Of a DNA stretch of 64,000 nucleotides, positions 36,983-46,342 are shown piece after piece; within the stretch, counting starts at the first letter, position 1; every line of letters starts with the position of its first letter. Source of the stretch: Legionella sp. (lineage in GTDB: Bacteria > Pseudomonadota > Gammaproteobacteria > Legionellales > Legionellaceae); NCBI GenBank assembly GCA_031291095.1, contig JARLJR010000024.1, positions 62,001 through 126,000 of the forward strand. Direction: 5' to 3'. Both the position numbers and the translations under genes were made by a program. The notes below the pieces were generated by a model, which saw nothing but the letters and a program-made list of their open reading frames with translations, had not been told where the DNA came from and did not search any database.

Positions 36983-37327
36983 CTATTCCCCAGCATCTTT
37001 CCCCACATACACCCAAGCAAATGTTCCCGATTCAAGTTGAACCTTAATTCGCTTATAATCAGCAACCTCATAAGTATCCGCTTGTTCTAACTCTTCAGGA
37101 GTCAACTCAAAAACCATACCAGCCACTTTATCTGAGGTGCGTCCGGTATAACGAATCACAGGATGATCCGCCTCTCCACTGATGGCTACCACATCGGGAT
37201 CACTAATTGTTAATAAAAACAGTTCAAACTCAATTAAACTATCTGATATACCTTCCAATTTACGGCCAAAACTGGCTAATTGCACGGCCTCATACTGCAA
37301 CGTTCCATAAGAAAATAGCTTTTCCAT
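36983..37327 (-). CDS. Gamma-glutamylcyclotransferase-like (AIG2/GGACT) protein
   Basis: A 114-residue protein that begins MEKLFSYGTLQ, the substrate-binding YGTL motif of the GGCT fold. Glu near residue 84 in LEQADTYE matches the catalytic position of the family, followed by Y..R and AWVYV strands. It is shorter than classic GGCT and fits the AIG2-like group. Likely substrates are gamma-glutamyl amines or peptides. ATG overlaps the stop of the PBP4-like gene by one base (TAATG), so the two are co-translated. Confidence 0.85.
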   Translation of the reverse strand: MEKLFSYGTLQYEAVQLASFGRKLEGISDSLIEFELFLLTISDPDVVAISGEADHPVIRYTGRTSDKVAGMVFELTPEELEQADTYEVADYKRIKVQLESGTFAWVYVGKDAGE

Positions 37328-38772
37328 TATTGTGTTACCTCTTTACTACTGTGTTCTAAATAATATTCATCTACAGTTAACAATATTTTTTCTTCCAGGG
37401 CCTTGGCTTTTGCATTCGATTTGCCAACCCCATTGCTAATAATGGAAAATACAAAGGACTTCGCATTGGGATTAATAATAAAACCAGATAAGGATGACAG
37501 ATCATGCATTGAGCCTGTTTTCGCAAACACTTTTTTATTAAGGATGCTGTCTTTCATTCGCCCCTGCAGGGTTCCAGAAACTCCAGCTTGTGGCAACGCA
37601 TTAATCAACATAGATTGCAGGCTCTTATCCTGATAAAGCTGCGCCAATAAATCAACGAATTGCTCTGCTGCGATTAAATTATAACGAGTTCCCTCACCAT
37701 CAGCCAATTCCATTTGCTTCATATCTAAATGAGTATGCTCGGAAATAATTTTTTTCATCGCGAACATAGCTTCTTTATGCGTACCTTTACCGGTTAACAA
37801 ATAACCCAATTTTCGGCTAATGTTATTCGCATACAAATTATCTGATTTTTGTAGCATATGTTTAAGCAATTTAAATAAATTGCCAGACTGATAACTGGCA
37901 ATTACTTGAGCATCTGCCGGGGTCGTACCGGTAATAATTTTGCCTTTAAGAACAATCCCTTCTTTTTTCAATGTAGTTTGTATGACCTGCTTCGCAAATA
38001 AGACGGGATCCGGTATAGCAAACTCAAGGAGTTTAGGGTTTTTATCCTGAATAGTGCAACCATAGAGGCGCAAAGTATTATTGCCTTTAATTTCAACATG
38101 CAAACTGCAATGGTTTTTCTCTTCTTCTTTGCTTACCGTGACTACTTCATTAATCAAAGTTAATGCGTAGATTGTAGGCTTCGCATTGGAGTTAGAGCTG
38201 GCTTTCGGTTTAAGCTGGGCAGCCCCTCCCAACGTTGAAGCGCTGGTTAATTCATAACGCTCTGCATTTTCATTTAATACAACAGCGGTATCTGGTGCGG
38301 TATATCCCCAGCCTAAATCATCATAAGAATCACCACTCAGATAATAAGGTGCAGGATATTGGCTGTCATCAATAACAAGATTACCTTGAATAACTTTGAT
38401 ATTATTCTTTTTCAAATTTGCCACTAAAGCAGCGAGATTATCTGCTGTGAATGAAGGAGAGCCGGTAAAGGTAAGGTAGTAATTTTGTCCTTTCTGGGCT
38501 AAGGCTGTTGAAAAGCGAAAATCAGGTTTTAAATAATATAGAGCTGCGGCAGCAGTAAAAAGCTTAGTACTACTTGCTGGACTTAATAATTTATTTGCAT
38601 TGCGACTGTAAATAACCTCTCCTGTTTGCGCATCTTTAATTAATACGCCCACAGTTGCCCTAGGCAATTGTTGATCTATGATTTCATCAATTTTTGCTGT
38701 TAATGGCTGTGCAAATAGAGTCTGATTGAAAAGAGCTACGGCACTGATCCACGTGTAGTTAAAATAGCGCAC
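37327..38772 (-). CDS. dacB: D-alanyl-D-alanine carboxypeptidase/endopeptidase, PBP4 type
   Basis: A 481-residue periplasmic S13 peptidase. A signal peptide lies at 1-22 (ISAVALFNQTLFA). The active-site motifs are SSTK (Ser-x2-Lys near residue 67), SDN (Ser-x-Asn near 310) and KTG (AKTGSMHD near 415). The long insertion between the first two motifs is typical of PBP4. It trims or cleaves peptidoglycan peptides. It is followed with a one-base overlap by the GGCT-like gene. Confidence 0.92.
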   Translation of the reverse strand: MRYFNYTWISAVALFNQTLFAQPLTAKIDEIIDQQLPRATVGVLIKDAQTGEVIYSRNANKLLSPASSTKLFTAAAALYYLKPDFRFSTALAQKGQNYYLTFTGSPSFTADNLAALVANLKKNNIKVIQGNLVIDDSQYPAPYYLSGDSYDDLGWGYTAPDTAVVLNENAERYELTSASTLGGAAQLKPKASSNSNAKPTIYALTLINEVVTVSKEEEKNHCSLHVEIKGNNTLRLYGCTIQDKNPKLLEFAIPDPVLFAKQVIQTTLKKEGIVLKGKIITGTTPADAQVIASYQSGNLFKLLKHMLQKSDNLYANNISRKLGYLLTGKGTHKEAMFAMKKIISEHTHLDMKQMELADGEGTRYNLIAAEQFVDLLAQLYQDKSLQSMLINALPQAGVSGTLQGRMKDSILNKKVFAKTGSMHDLSSLSGFIINPNAKSFVFSIISNGVGKSNAKAKALEEKILLTVDEYYLEHSSKEVTQ

Positions 38773-38849
38773 TGAAATTCCCCTTTAATGCATGACGATT
38801 TGGGCATATAGCTTCTCTGATTCTGCAATGAAGTGCAAGTGATGATCTC

Positions 38850-40430
38850 TTAAATCATCACTTCATTCTTTTTTAGGTCCATTGTTCCATCCAGATCACT
38901 AACTACATGCTTATGGTTAACAGGCTTTAACAAGGCCTGAGACAAACAAAGAATAAATACGCTCACAGGGAAAATACAGAGCATGTCAAAAGGAAAACGA
39001 AGTAAGCCTATTCCCCCAAAGGATCCCAGGTAGGAGATCAAAAGCATGATTCCCATGTATAAGAAGAACCATCCCATGAGTACTCCATTATCAAAAGAGC
39101 TTCTACGATGTGCAATAAAATACAGGACTAAACCTAGTAATAAAGCCACATCCAATTTCCAGATAATGGCAAAACCACACCAGTACAACATTAAATTACA
39201 AAAATAAAAGGCAACATGTGAACAAATCAGTGCACCATATAACTTGAATGGGCGTGGCGTTTCCGGTTGTAATTTACGCATTGCTAGTAAGCAAATCGGT
39301 CCAATACTGTAGGAAAGAATGCTGGCAGATGAAAGAAAGGCCACCAGTTTTTGCCATCCTGGAAAGGGTAAAAAGGACAACATGCCAACAATTAAATTCG
39401 CATACAAGGTAATGTAGGGAATTTTATGACGATTCACTTTTAAAAAGATCTTCGGCAAATGCCCATTTTGTGCCATTCCATACAGAATACGCGAGGTGGC
39501 TGCCGCATAGACTAATGCGGTGCCAAAAGGCGAAAATGAAGCATCGATCATAAGTAAGGTAGCAACCACGCCCAACCCTAAAAGCAGTGCTAATCCCACC
39601 AAAGGACCACTGTCCCCAGGGTAAGATAAGCCTGACCAGCCATGGCTTAGATAGTGCTGCGGAATCGCCGCAATAAAACTTAATTGCAGTAAAAAATATA
39701 AGATAAAACCAATCAGGACGGCACCTAAAATCGCAATAGGAATGCTACGTTGTGGGTTTTTAACCTCGCCTGCAAGCACAAGCCCATTTTGAAATCCGGT
39801 AAATGCAAAAACAACCCCGCCTTCTGAAAGTGCAGCAAAGATAGCAACCCAACTGGCCTTATCCGATACATCAACAGAGACATTACTCATTGATGGTGCG
39901 ATATGAAAAAAGGAAACAATAGCAATGCTGGGTAATATGAATTTGATAATGCTGGCGTATTTATTACATTCAGCCAACAATTTAATCCCATAGGAATTCA
40001 AAAACACGACAAAGAGCATAATCGCAACAGCCGCAACATAACCATAGGCTGAAAGCTGTAAGGTAACAGAATGCCCCGCGACCAATATGGGGAAGAAATG
40101 ACTGGCATATTGGAGAATGGCCTGAATTTCAATAGGGGTCATAACTACATAAGAAAGCCATGAAGTCCATGCAAATAAAAATCCAACCTCATTTCCATGA
40201 GTAAATGTAGGATAATTAGACATTCCACCCGAAATGGGGAACATAGTGCCTAATTCACACAGCGGCAGCGCGATAAACAGCATAAAAAAGGCAGCAATAA
40301 CCCAAGAAACTAATGAATTACTCCCTGCTATTTGCGCACTAATATAGGGGCTAAATAACCATCCGGAACCTACCATTCCACCAGCCGCAGCAATTAATAC
40401 ATTCGTTGTTGAGATGTCGCGTCTTAACAT
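38850..40430 (-). CDS. APC-family amino acid permease
   Basis: A 526-residue membrane protein with twelve or more helices. The N-terminal AAAGGMVGSGWLFSPY is the substrate-binding helix 1 motif of APC permeases, and GEVKNPQRSIPIAI follows helix 6. It is longer at the C-terminus than the GadC-like paralogues and belongs to a different branch (yeast-type/AspA-like). The ATG at 40430 has AAGGA upstream; an earlier ATG at 40478 is possible. Substrate unknown. Confidence 0.85.
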   Translation of the reverse strand: MLRRDISTTNVLIAAAGGMVGSGWLFSPYISAQIAGSNSLVSWVIAAFFMLFIALPLCELGTMFPISGGMSNYPTFTHGNEVGFLFAWTSWLSYVVMTPIEIQAILQYASHFFPILVAGHSVTLQLSAYGYVAAVAIMLFVVFLNSYGIKLLAECNKYASIIKFILPSIAIVSFFHIAPSMSNVSVDVSDKASWVAIFAALSEGGVVFAFTGFQNGLVLAGEVKNPQRSIPIAILGAVLIGFILYFLLQLSFIAAIPQHYLSHGWSGLSYPGDSGPLVGLALLLGLGVVATLLMIDASFSPFGTALVYAAATSRILYGMAQNGHLPKIFLKVNRHKIPYITLYANLIVGMLSFLPFPGWQKLVAFLSSASILSYSIGPICLLAMRKLQPETPRPFKLYGALICSHVAFYFCNLMLYWCGFAIIWKLDVALLLGLVLYFIAHRRSSFDNGVLMGWFFLYMGIMLLISYLGSFGGIGLLRFPFDMLCIFPVSVFILCLSQALLKPVNHKHVVSDLDGTMDLKKNEVMI

Positions 40431-40700
40431 GAAAATTTCCTTATTATTCAGGTAGCTTCCAGTTGCTTCTTCTTTCATGATAGCACTTTATTATAGAAAG
40501 CCAAGTTGCGAGCGATTTGCTGCTCAGAAACCTAGCTGATTGATTTATTGCTGTTTATGAGTAACGACATTCTGAGGAGTTTGCATACCAGCTAGTAGGA
40601 CAGCCCTGCTTATAGTACAAAAAAATATAAAATCAAGCTGTCATTTAATTTTATTTTTTGTTACTATGGCAAAGATTTTTTCCCTATCTCGAATCATCCT

Positions 40701-40841
40701 TGTGGATAATTTCCAAAACGCATGTCTACTTCACCACCAATAAAAAAATTAAAACAGGTAAAAATACTGCGTTTATAGGTATTGGAGCACTATTTCTTTA
40801 TTTATTTGTCCTAAAAAGATATCCACAAAATCTGTGGATAA
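40701..40841. promoter_or_regulatory. Cluster of DnaA-box-like sites in a 434-bp gene-free stretch
   Basis: TGTGGATAA, an exact inverse of the consensus box TTATCCACA, occurs at 40701-40709 and 40833-40841. ATATCCACA (one mismatch) lies at 40819-40827. The last two sites form an inverted repeat TATCCACA-AAATC-TGTGGATA. The surrounding DNA (40479-40912) is AT-rich and otherwise holds nothing clear. DnaA binding or another palindrome-binding regulator could explain it. Confidence 0.5.
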
Positions 40842-40912
40842 TTCTGTTAATAGATCCTGAAAAAGCTCTTAACTTCTACGTTTCTATTCATGTATGCAAA
40901 TCAAACAAGCTG

Positions 40913-41365
40913 TTATGGGATACCAAACCATCCCCCCGTATCGCCACCAGCCCAGCATAAATTATTGCTGCATCCTTTAATTTTTTCCGTACACAACCCT
41001 TTTAATTGATCTGATTTACTAATATCCATATTTTGATAACCTTCAGGTTTGCAAATACGAATCATATACTTACCTCGCACTCGAACTTGTCCCATTACCG
41101 AAATCGTTGGTGAAACCATATAGAGTCCAGGAGAATGTGAGTAACAGGCAATATAACATCCTGGGCTACCGGCATAAGTATTATCTGTGGGCAGAAGAAC
41201 TTGAGTTGCTCCTGGATAAGAGTGATTTACGACACCTGCGTCTTTAATAACGTATACCGGATAAGGAGATGGTAATAACGTGTTGTTTGGGCCTGAGGAT
41301 TCAACCGCAAAAGCCTGGGTTATCATGCAAAGACCGATACTACCTAACAGCATTCGTTTCATCAT
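40913..41365 (-). CDS. Secreted hypothetical protein
   Basis: A 150-residue protein with a signal peptide (MKRMLLGSIGLCMITQAFA). The mature part is rich in Tyr, Pro, Gly and Ser and contains six cysteines (GCYIAC, ICKP, LCTEKIKGC, NLCWAG), which suggests disulfides in the periplasm or outside. No family is recognised. Two consecutive ATGs start it, with GAGGAG upstream. Confidence 0.7.
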   Translation of the reverse strand: MMKRMLLGSIGLCMITQAFAVESSGPNNTLLPSPYPVYVIKDAGVVNHSYPGATQVLLPTDNTYAGSPGCYIACYSHSPGLYMVSPTISVMGQVRVRGKYMIRICKPEGYQNMDISKSDQLKGLCTEKIKGCSNNLCWAGGDTGGWFGIP

Positions 41366-41446
41366 GAGCTCCTCATGTTGCCAGTGTTTTAGTGTTAGTA
41401 GCTTTATAAAGTATAGGTCAAATTAATTTGTTATTTATCGGCATAG

Positions 41447-41466
41447 CCGGGTTGCAAGCAACCGGG
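41447..41466. repeat. Family C palindrome
   Basis: CCGGGTTGCAAGCAACCGGG is a perfect palindrome, a GC-variant of the CCTGGTTGC family. It is just downstream of the Adk-P450-PRTase gene (minus strand) and is a likely terminator stem. Confidence 0.75.
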
Positions 41467-41476
41467 CCTAATAATT

Positions 41477-43951
41477 TTATACGTTCACAACTGAGGATTC
41501 CGTGCATTGAACCTCTGGCACATCCACCTGCCCCATCTTTCTACTTTTACAATCAAATAAGGTTTTAACCAAACTATGCTGTGATAATGCCGGAATAACT
41601 GGAGTGTAATCATGTTTTAAGATAGCCAGCACCATAGGAACTTTAGCTGCCTTTTTCTCTGAGTCCCCGTGATTCTCCAATAAATTGATGCAAGCCATCG
41701 CGCTTTTACCGCTTGCAATACCATCATCAATAAACACCACTGTTTTCCCTGCCAGCTCGTTAACCTTGGCAACAGGTAATTCAACGGTATCTGGATCCCC
41801 GTAGCCCTTATCATAGCTTTCCCGATAAACCTCATGATCCGCCATTTTATATCCACCCTTTTTGCGAATAATGTATAAAGGCAAATTTAATTGATGCGCT
41901 ACCTGAGCGGCAATGGGTACTCCACGGACTTCGGGAGTTACAATAGCCATATTATTAAGATCTAAATTATTCTTTTCCATAAACCGACGAATTTTTAACA
42001 TACAGTGACGCACCATCTGAGAATTTAAACCTGTTTGTTGATGTAGGCTTAGCACATCAAAAAATGCATTTCCTTTATAATCATGAGCAGGTAAATGGCC
42101 CATTGCTTCGTCTCGTTTCAAATGCCAACTGACTTGATAACGCTCTGGAGACATAGGCACATTTTCATTCCCACAGCGCTCCACAGGATGGCTAATTTGT
42201 TTCACCTTAAATGCAATCGGCTGCAATCGATCAAAAAAATGCTCTTTAAAATAATGAGTGAACGCCTGTCCAACACAACGACGAGCTCCAGTTGAATGAT
42301 AGAGCCCCGACTTTTTCAGGTTTAAAAATACCGCACTGCCTTCTGGAAGCACCGTACCATCAGCCAGAGTAACAGGCTCTTCTAAAACACGAGAGCGAAT
42401 AGGAAAAAGAAACCCTTGTTTTATTCCCTGTGAGTACACATAGTTCCGAGCCTGAGGCTCATGCAAATCCGCATTTTCTTTAACTGCAGCAACCAGAGCC
42501 TCATACATCACATTTTCTAGAAAATCAGGTTCAAAAATTAAATCAAAAACATTATCTGCCAAAATTTCTTCCAGTATTTTCTCATCCAACCCCAATTTCT
42601 CTGCCTCATTAATACGTTCCAGTTCTATTTTAAAACGCTGCACCAATGAACCAGGTGTCGATTTACTCATAAAGCCTTTTATCGTTTCTTTAGCTTGTTT
42701 TATTTCTTCACGCACACCATAACTGTAGAAATAACTGGATAGCCCAGTGGGATCAAGGCCCTTATAATGATTGTTATAAAAGCAATGCTTCATTGCGGTT
42801 AAGAGTTGCTCACGGTTTTCCATGTACCTGGCAACCGATACTTTAGTACCAAAAAGGTATTCAGACCAAAATGAACAGAAAAAATGATCAAAGGTTGTAT
42901 CCAAATCAAAAGTCTTTTCTGCGAAAAAAGTGGTATCTAAATGTTTATCAATTAAGTTCTCAATACGAGTATGATCTGATTTTACTGAATTATTTAAAGC
43001 ATTATGGATTAGTTTCCAGATATTCACTTGATTCTGAGGTAAATGATAAGAGTTTGCATCCTGATTTCCAGTAGCTACAAAGTCTTTTTTCAATCCTGCC
43101 GCTAAAGAAAAATGACGGTAAACGGGGCCAAGATCACTACGTGCTTCTAATACAGCTTTTACTTCATCTGGTGTTTCTAAATAAGCGACTTTATTACCGA
43201 GCATCGAGAATGAGAAATTTTGCGTTCCATAGCTATCCTGCACCTCAGCAATGGCCGAATAGGCGCTGCCGCTGTGCCATAATTGGGAACAAACGGAATA
43301 AGCCCATACTGGCTTTATGCTCGGATCAACTGTGCTTGTACTTGGTTTATTGTCCAGTTTTAAGTTAAGTACCTCATGTACCTCAGCAATTTGCTGTAAT
43401 TGGATATAAAGATAAAGACTGGTTGTATCAATTGACTCGTTAGTGTCCACAGTAATTGCTTTTTCCCGCAATTCTTTTTTTATAGTATCTAATAACGGCC
43501 GTGTTGTTTGACGATAAAAATTTAAACGTCGCGTAATTGCCTCAACATTATCATCACTTCGAGTACCGTTTCGATGTTGCATACGCTCGATTAAAGATTC
43601 TTCATCTACATCCAAATGCACTAATCCACTTGGTACACCCCAGCGTACTTTAAATTGTTCATATTGAGCAACGGTTCTTGGATAACCATCGAGTAATATA
43701 ATGCAGTTTTGCTCTTTAAATTGCTCCAGTTCATTCTCTAGAATCTCAAAAATAACCTCGTCAGGCAGTAAATTGCCACTGCGGATTAAGTCCTGATATT
43801 TGCTGGTGATGGGATGCTGTGGATTTTTTAAAATCTCGCGCACTACCTCACCTAATGAAAGATGTTTAATATTGGCGTTCATCTTCATCAATGCAGTACC
43901 TTGTGTACTTTTACCACTGCCTGGAGCGCCTGCTAGTAATACAATATTCAT
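41477..43951 (-). CDS. Adenylate kinase / cytochrome P450-like / purine phosphoribosyltransferase fusion
   Basis: An 824-residue three-part protein. Residues 1-185 are an adenylate kinase: P-loop GAPGSGKST at 8-16, LLDGYPRT, and RNGTRSDDN with no long LID. Residues about 215-600 carry P450-like elements: PIRSRVLEE, LADGTVLPEGSAVFL, and STGARRCVGQAF, where Cys559 sits as the heme ligand would. The span before the heme loop is very short and no clear ExxR is visible, so this part is tentative. Residues about 625-824 resemble adenine phosphoribosyltransferase, with VFIDDGIASGKS as the PRPP loop. No frameshift breaks it. I know no enzyme with this order. A purine-linked oxygenase or a host-directed effector are both possible. 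Confidence 0.72.
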   Translation of the reverse strand: MNIVLLAGAPGSGKSTQGTALMKMNANIKHLSLGEVVREILKNPQHPITSKYQDLIRSGNLLPDEVIFEILENELEQFKEQNCIILLDGYPRTVAQYEQFKVRWGVPSGLVHLDVDEESLIERMQHRNGTRSDDNVEAITRRLNFYRQTTRPLLDTIKKELREKAITVDTNESIDTTSLYLYIQLQQIAEVHEVLNLKLDNKPSTSTVDPSIKPVWAYSVCSQLWHSGSAYSAIAEVQDSYGTQNFSFSMLGNKVAYLETPDEVKAVLEARSDLGPVYRHFSLAAGLKKDFVATGNQDANSYHLPQNQVNIWKLIHNALNNSVKSDHTRIENLIDKHLDTTFFAEKTFDLDTTFDHFFCSFWSEYLFGTKVSVARYMENREQLLTAMKHCFYNNHYKGLDPTGLSSYFYSYGVREEIKQAKETIKGFMSKSTPGSLVQRFKIELERINEAEKLGLDEKILEEILADNVFDLIFEPDFLENVMYEALVAAVKENADLHEPQARNYVYSQGIKQGFLFPIRSRVLEEPVTLADGTVLPEGSAVFLNLKKSGLYHSTGARRCVGQAFTHYFKEHFFDRLQPIAFKVKQISHPVERCGNENVPMSPERYQVSWHLKRDEAMGHLPAHDYKGNAFFDVLSLHQQTGLNSQMVRHCMLKIRRFMEKNNLDLNNMAIVTPEVRGVPIAAQVAHQLNLPLYIIRKKGGYKMADHEVYRESYDKGYGDPDTVELPVAKVNELAGKTVVFIDDGIASGKSAMACINLLENHGDSEKKAAKVPMVLAILKHDYTPVIPALSQHSLVKTLFDCKSRKMGQVDVPEVQCTESSVVNV

Positions 43952-44057
43952 GATTAAATGTCCTCTTCATATTTAAATCTAATGAAGTGGATTTTATAAG
44001 TTCTAATAAAGGTCAGGCACCCGTAGTAAATACGGGGGATTGATAAAAACCCCAGCA

Positions 44058-44216
44058 GGAATGTGCAGTATTTGTGTTATGGCGATCTAGCATGATGATG
44101 CAAATGAAATCATTGAGGGTTTTGGCTATTCAATGGGTATTTCTTATCGTGCAGTGGAAGGGTATTTGGTAAATATTCACATCAAAAGAGGCGCTTCTTC
44201 AAAAGCAGAATCATAA
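44058..44216 (+). pseudogene. Remnant of a LuxR-family regulator
   Basis: In one frame the DNA reads QQECAVFVLWRSS, then after a frame change DDANEIIEGFGYSMGISYRAVEGYLVNI...RGASSKAES and a stop. Together this follows the LuxR helix-turn-helix pattern (EIA..LGIS.RTVE.Y..NI..KLGASSKAE). The frameshift, an in-frame stop at 44088 and the missing rest of the gene mark it as a decayed piece. It sits in the 43952-44280 gap, along with a family C repeat. Confidence 0.6.
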
Positions 44217-44226
44217 AAAACTGTAG

Positions 44227-44246
44227 CCTGGTTGCTCGCAACCAGG
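44227..44246. repeat. Family C palindrome
   Basis: CCTGGTTGCTCGCAACCAGG, a perfect 9-bp inverted repeat around a TC centre. It lies downstream of the minus-strand 458-residue gene. Confidence 0.75.
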
Positions 44247-44280
44247 ACTTCCTTAAACAAGCAACCCAACCCGCCTATTC

Positions 44281-45657
44281 TCAACGTGGCGCTGACATCG
44301 GTGGCTCATAATTTTGCTCGTTTTTTGCTCGTGAATCAGCAGAACGAGATAATGCACCTTCCAGTTTCTCTTTAATCTCCTTCGCAGCATCATTATCCTT
44401 ATGCGCGTGTTGTTTCAGATATTCTTTAGCCATATTAGACAAATCTGTATCTTTAGGATTTTTTGCCATGGCAGAAACTAGCTCATCGACCTTATCCGAT
44501 CTCATCCCATTACTAAATTTTTTATAATCTGTTTTAGCATTCTGATGATCCTGGGCATTTAATTTATCAAAACCACCCTTTTCTACTGCCTTTTGACATA
44601 AAAGAATACCATGAACATTGGATCGTGGATTAGCAATGGTACAATTGTCGCATTTTTGCCCTTTTTGATCAATTTCATGTATTGGTGGTTTATTACCTGC
44701 AACATTGTGAATCTGCCGCATGATGGAACTATGAGGTTCACCCTTAGCATGCCCATTCATCATCGAATTAATAAACTTACTATCCACCTTACTCAAATCA
44801 TCGATGCGATAAATTTGCGTTCCAGGCTGATCTGCTCCAACACCACGGTTCGTAAAAACCATATATCCAGATTTAGAACCAGGGCCATCCGGAACTACCG
44901 ATAGCCCCATTGCATGCCCTTCGCAAGAAACAGGAATGGTTGTAACCTTACCTTGACTAATACGCTCTGCTATTTTCTCGCCAGCTTGAGGTGAGTTTCG
45001 AGCCGTACTCGCAGAAAAACCAGCCGTTTTATTAGAAAAATCGAATGCCTCAGAGATCTCTTTAAATTTAGGATCTCGTTCCGCATATTTGGCAACAGAT
45101 TGTGACATCATGTTGTAGGATGGACCAATTTCAGCTAGCTGAGAAAAAGTACCATCCTTACTCATCATCTCAACCCCTAAAGTAAGTCCGAAGTTTTTAA
45201 CAGGATGAAGTGCTTCTTGCCCTTTTGCAGAAGGACGTTGAAATCCAGATGCTGTAGCCGCCTCACTATCTAAGGCCACATTAAATGCAGCTCGTTCAAC
45301 AGGGCCAACTTCTGCGCCATAATCCATCAGCTGGTTGGCTTTGCTAAAATCTTGCTGTTGGAATGATTGTTGTAACGGGCTTTGTCCAAATTTATTTTGC
45401 GCAAAATTTAATGCATGTTGCAGATTGTCGAATCCAGACTGTTTCGCAGCCTCTTCGAGTTCTGCTTTTAAGCGATCCGCGCTCACCCTCTCTAAAAATA
45501 ACCGATTCAATTGCGCAAAAAAATTATCGTTATCAATTTTCATGCGGTTCATGATTTCTTGTTGCTCAGCCATTTTCTGCTGGTTTTTAGTATCATTTTC
45601 TTGCTGAGGATACAGTTTACTGAGCATGTCTATAACTTCTAGCGGATTTAAGGGCAT
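44281..45657 (-). CDS. 458-residue protein with His...Cys motifs, effector candidate
   Basis: The protein has no signal peptide or membrane helix. The first 110 residues are Gln/Asn-rich and helical. A central region has EGHAMGLSVVPDG (His248) and YMVFTNRGVG (Asn270-Arg271), followed by QKGQKCDNCTIAN (Cys336, Cys339). His then Cys in such settings recurs in Legionella effectors with a cysteine-protease or acyltransferase fold, so an active site is possible. The C-terminal 80 residues are very rich in Lys, Asp and Ala. I do not recognise a named family. The ribosome site TAGGTGA precedes the ATG. Confidence 0.65.
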   Translation of the reverse strand: MPLNPLEVIDMLSKLYPQQENDTKNQQKMAEQQEIMNRMKIDNDNFFAQLNRLFLERVSADRLKAELEEAAKQSGFDNLQHALNFAQNKFGQSPLQQSFQQQDFSKANQLMDYGAEVGPVERAAFNVALDSEAATASGFQRPSAKGQEALHPVKNFGLTLGVEMMSKDGTFSQLAEIGPSYNMMSQSVAKYAERDPKFKEISEAFDFSNKTAGFSASTARNSPQAGEKIAERISQGKVTTIPVSCEGHAMGLSVVPDGPGSKSGYMVFTNRGVGADQPGTQIYRIDDLSKVDSKFINSMMNGHAKGEPHSSIMRQIHNVAGNKPPIHEIDQKGQKCDNCTIANPRSNVHGILLCQKAVEKGGFDKLNAQDHQNAKTDYKKFSNGMRSDKVDELVSAMAKNPKDTDLSNMAKEYLKQHAHKDNDAAKEIKEKLEGALSRSADSRAKNEQNYEPPMSAPR

Positions 45658-45735
45658 ATCACATCACCTATACTAAATTATTATTTAAGTATACCACAGC
45701 CCAAAGCTATGTATGAGTAATTGCATTGCTGTATC

Positions 45736-46320
45736 TTACCCACCTTTTCGATGTTGCATAATTTCGGAGAAAAACTCCGGCTTGTTAAGCCCCATGGCAG
45801 CGAAAATCTGTGGCACTCTATCCCAAGAGCCTTCTTGCTCAATGCTTGCTACAATTAAATCAAAACCGGCTTTCTTATCGGCCTCGATTCCCCAGCCATT
45901 AATAAAGCACAAACCTTTCAATCTCTTGGCTTCAATATGACCTAAATTCACTGCCGCCGATAAATAGGCATGGGCTTCCTCATAAAGTCTCTGGCAACTT
46001 TTACTATTGGATTCGCTTTTGAAAACGCCTTCTATTTCCAGCTGTTCCCTGAATTTTGCCTCACCTAAAATTATTTTTCCCAATTGATAATTGGCTTCTG
46101 CATCATCAATGCTGGTTGCCGTTCTCAAACACTCTTCATACATGATGCGTGCATAAGGAAACTTCTTGCTGCATTTCATCTTTTTATAGATGTCAGCTAA
46201 TTCAAAATAATAAGCAATTTCTTTTTTTAATACCTCATCACCAGGTTGGTTGTTTACCCGGTTTGATTGCATTGCTTTTATCTTTTTTACAATTCTTTTA
46301 ATTTTCCATTGATTAAACAT
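45736..46320 (-). CDS. Sel1-like repeat protein
   Basis: A 194-residue helical protein. Residues about 70-180 contain Sel1/TPR-like pairs (DAEANYQLGKIIL and HIEAKRLKGLCFINGWGIEADKKAGFDLI), typical of short solenoids that bind proteins. There is no signal peptide; the N-terminus is Lys-rich. Sel1 proteins in Legionella include effectors (LpnE, EnhC), but nothing here proves secretion. It follows the membrane-protein gene by 22 bases, so both are probably one operon. Confidence 0.65.
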   Translation of the reverse strand: MFNQWKIKRIVKKIKAMQSNRVNNQPGDEVLKKEIAYYFELADIYKKMKCSKKFPYARIMYEECLRTATSIDDAEANYQLGKIILGEAKFREQLEIEGVFKSESNSKSCQRLYEEAHAYLSAAVNLGHIEAKRLKGLCFINGWGIEADKKAGFDLIVASIEQEGSWDRVPQIFAAMGLNKPEFFSEIMQHRKGG

Positions 46321-46342
46321 AAAAAACTCCTGTCATCCCCGG

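Noticed and set aside
40658-40960. 100-codon plus-strand frame in the DnaA-box gap
   Set aside because: It starts with TTG, has no ribosome site, runs into the opposite gene and shows no protein-like composition.
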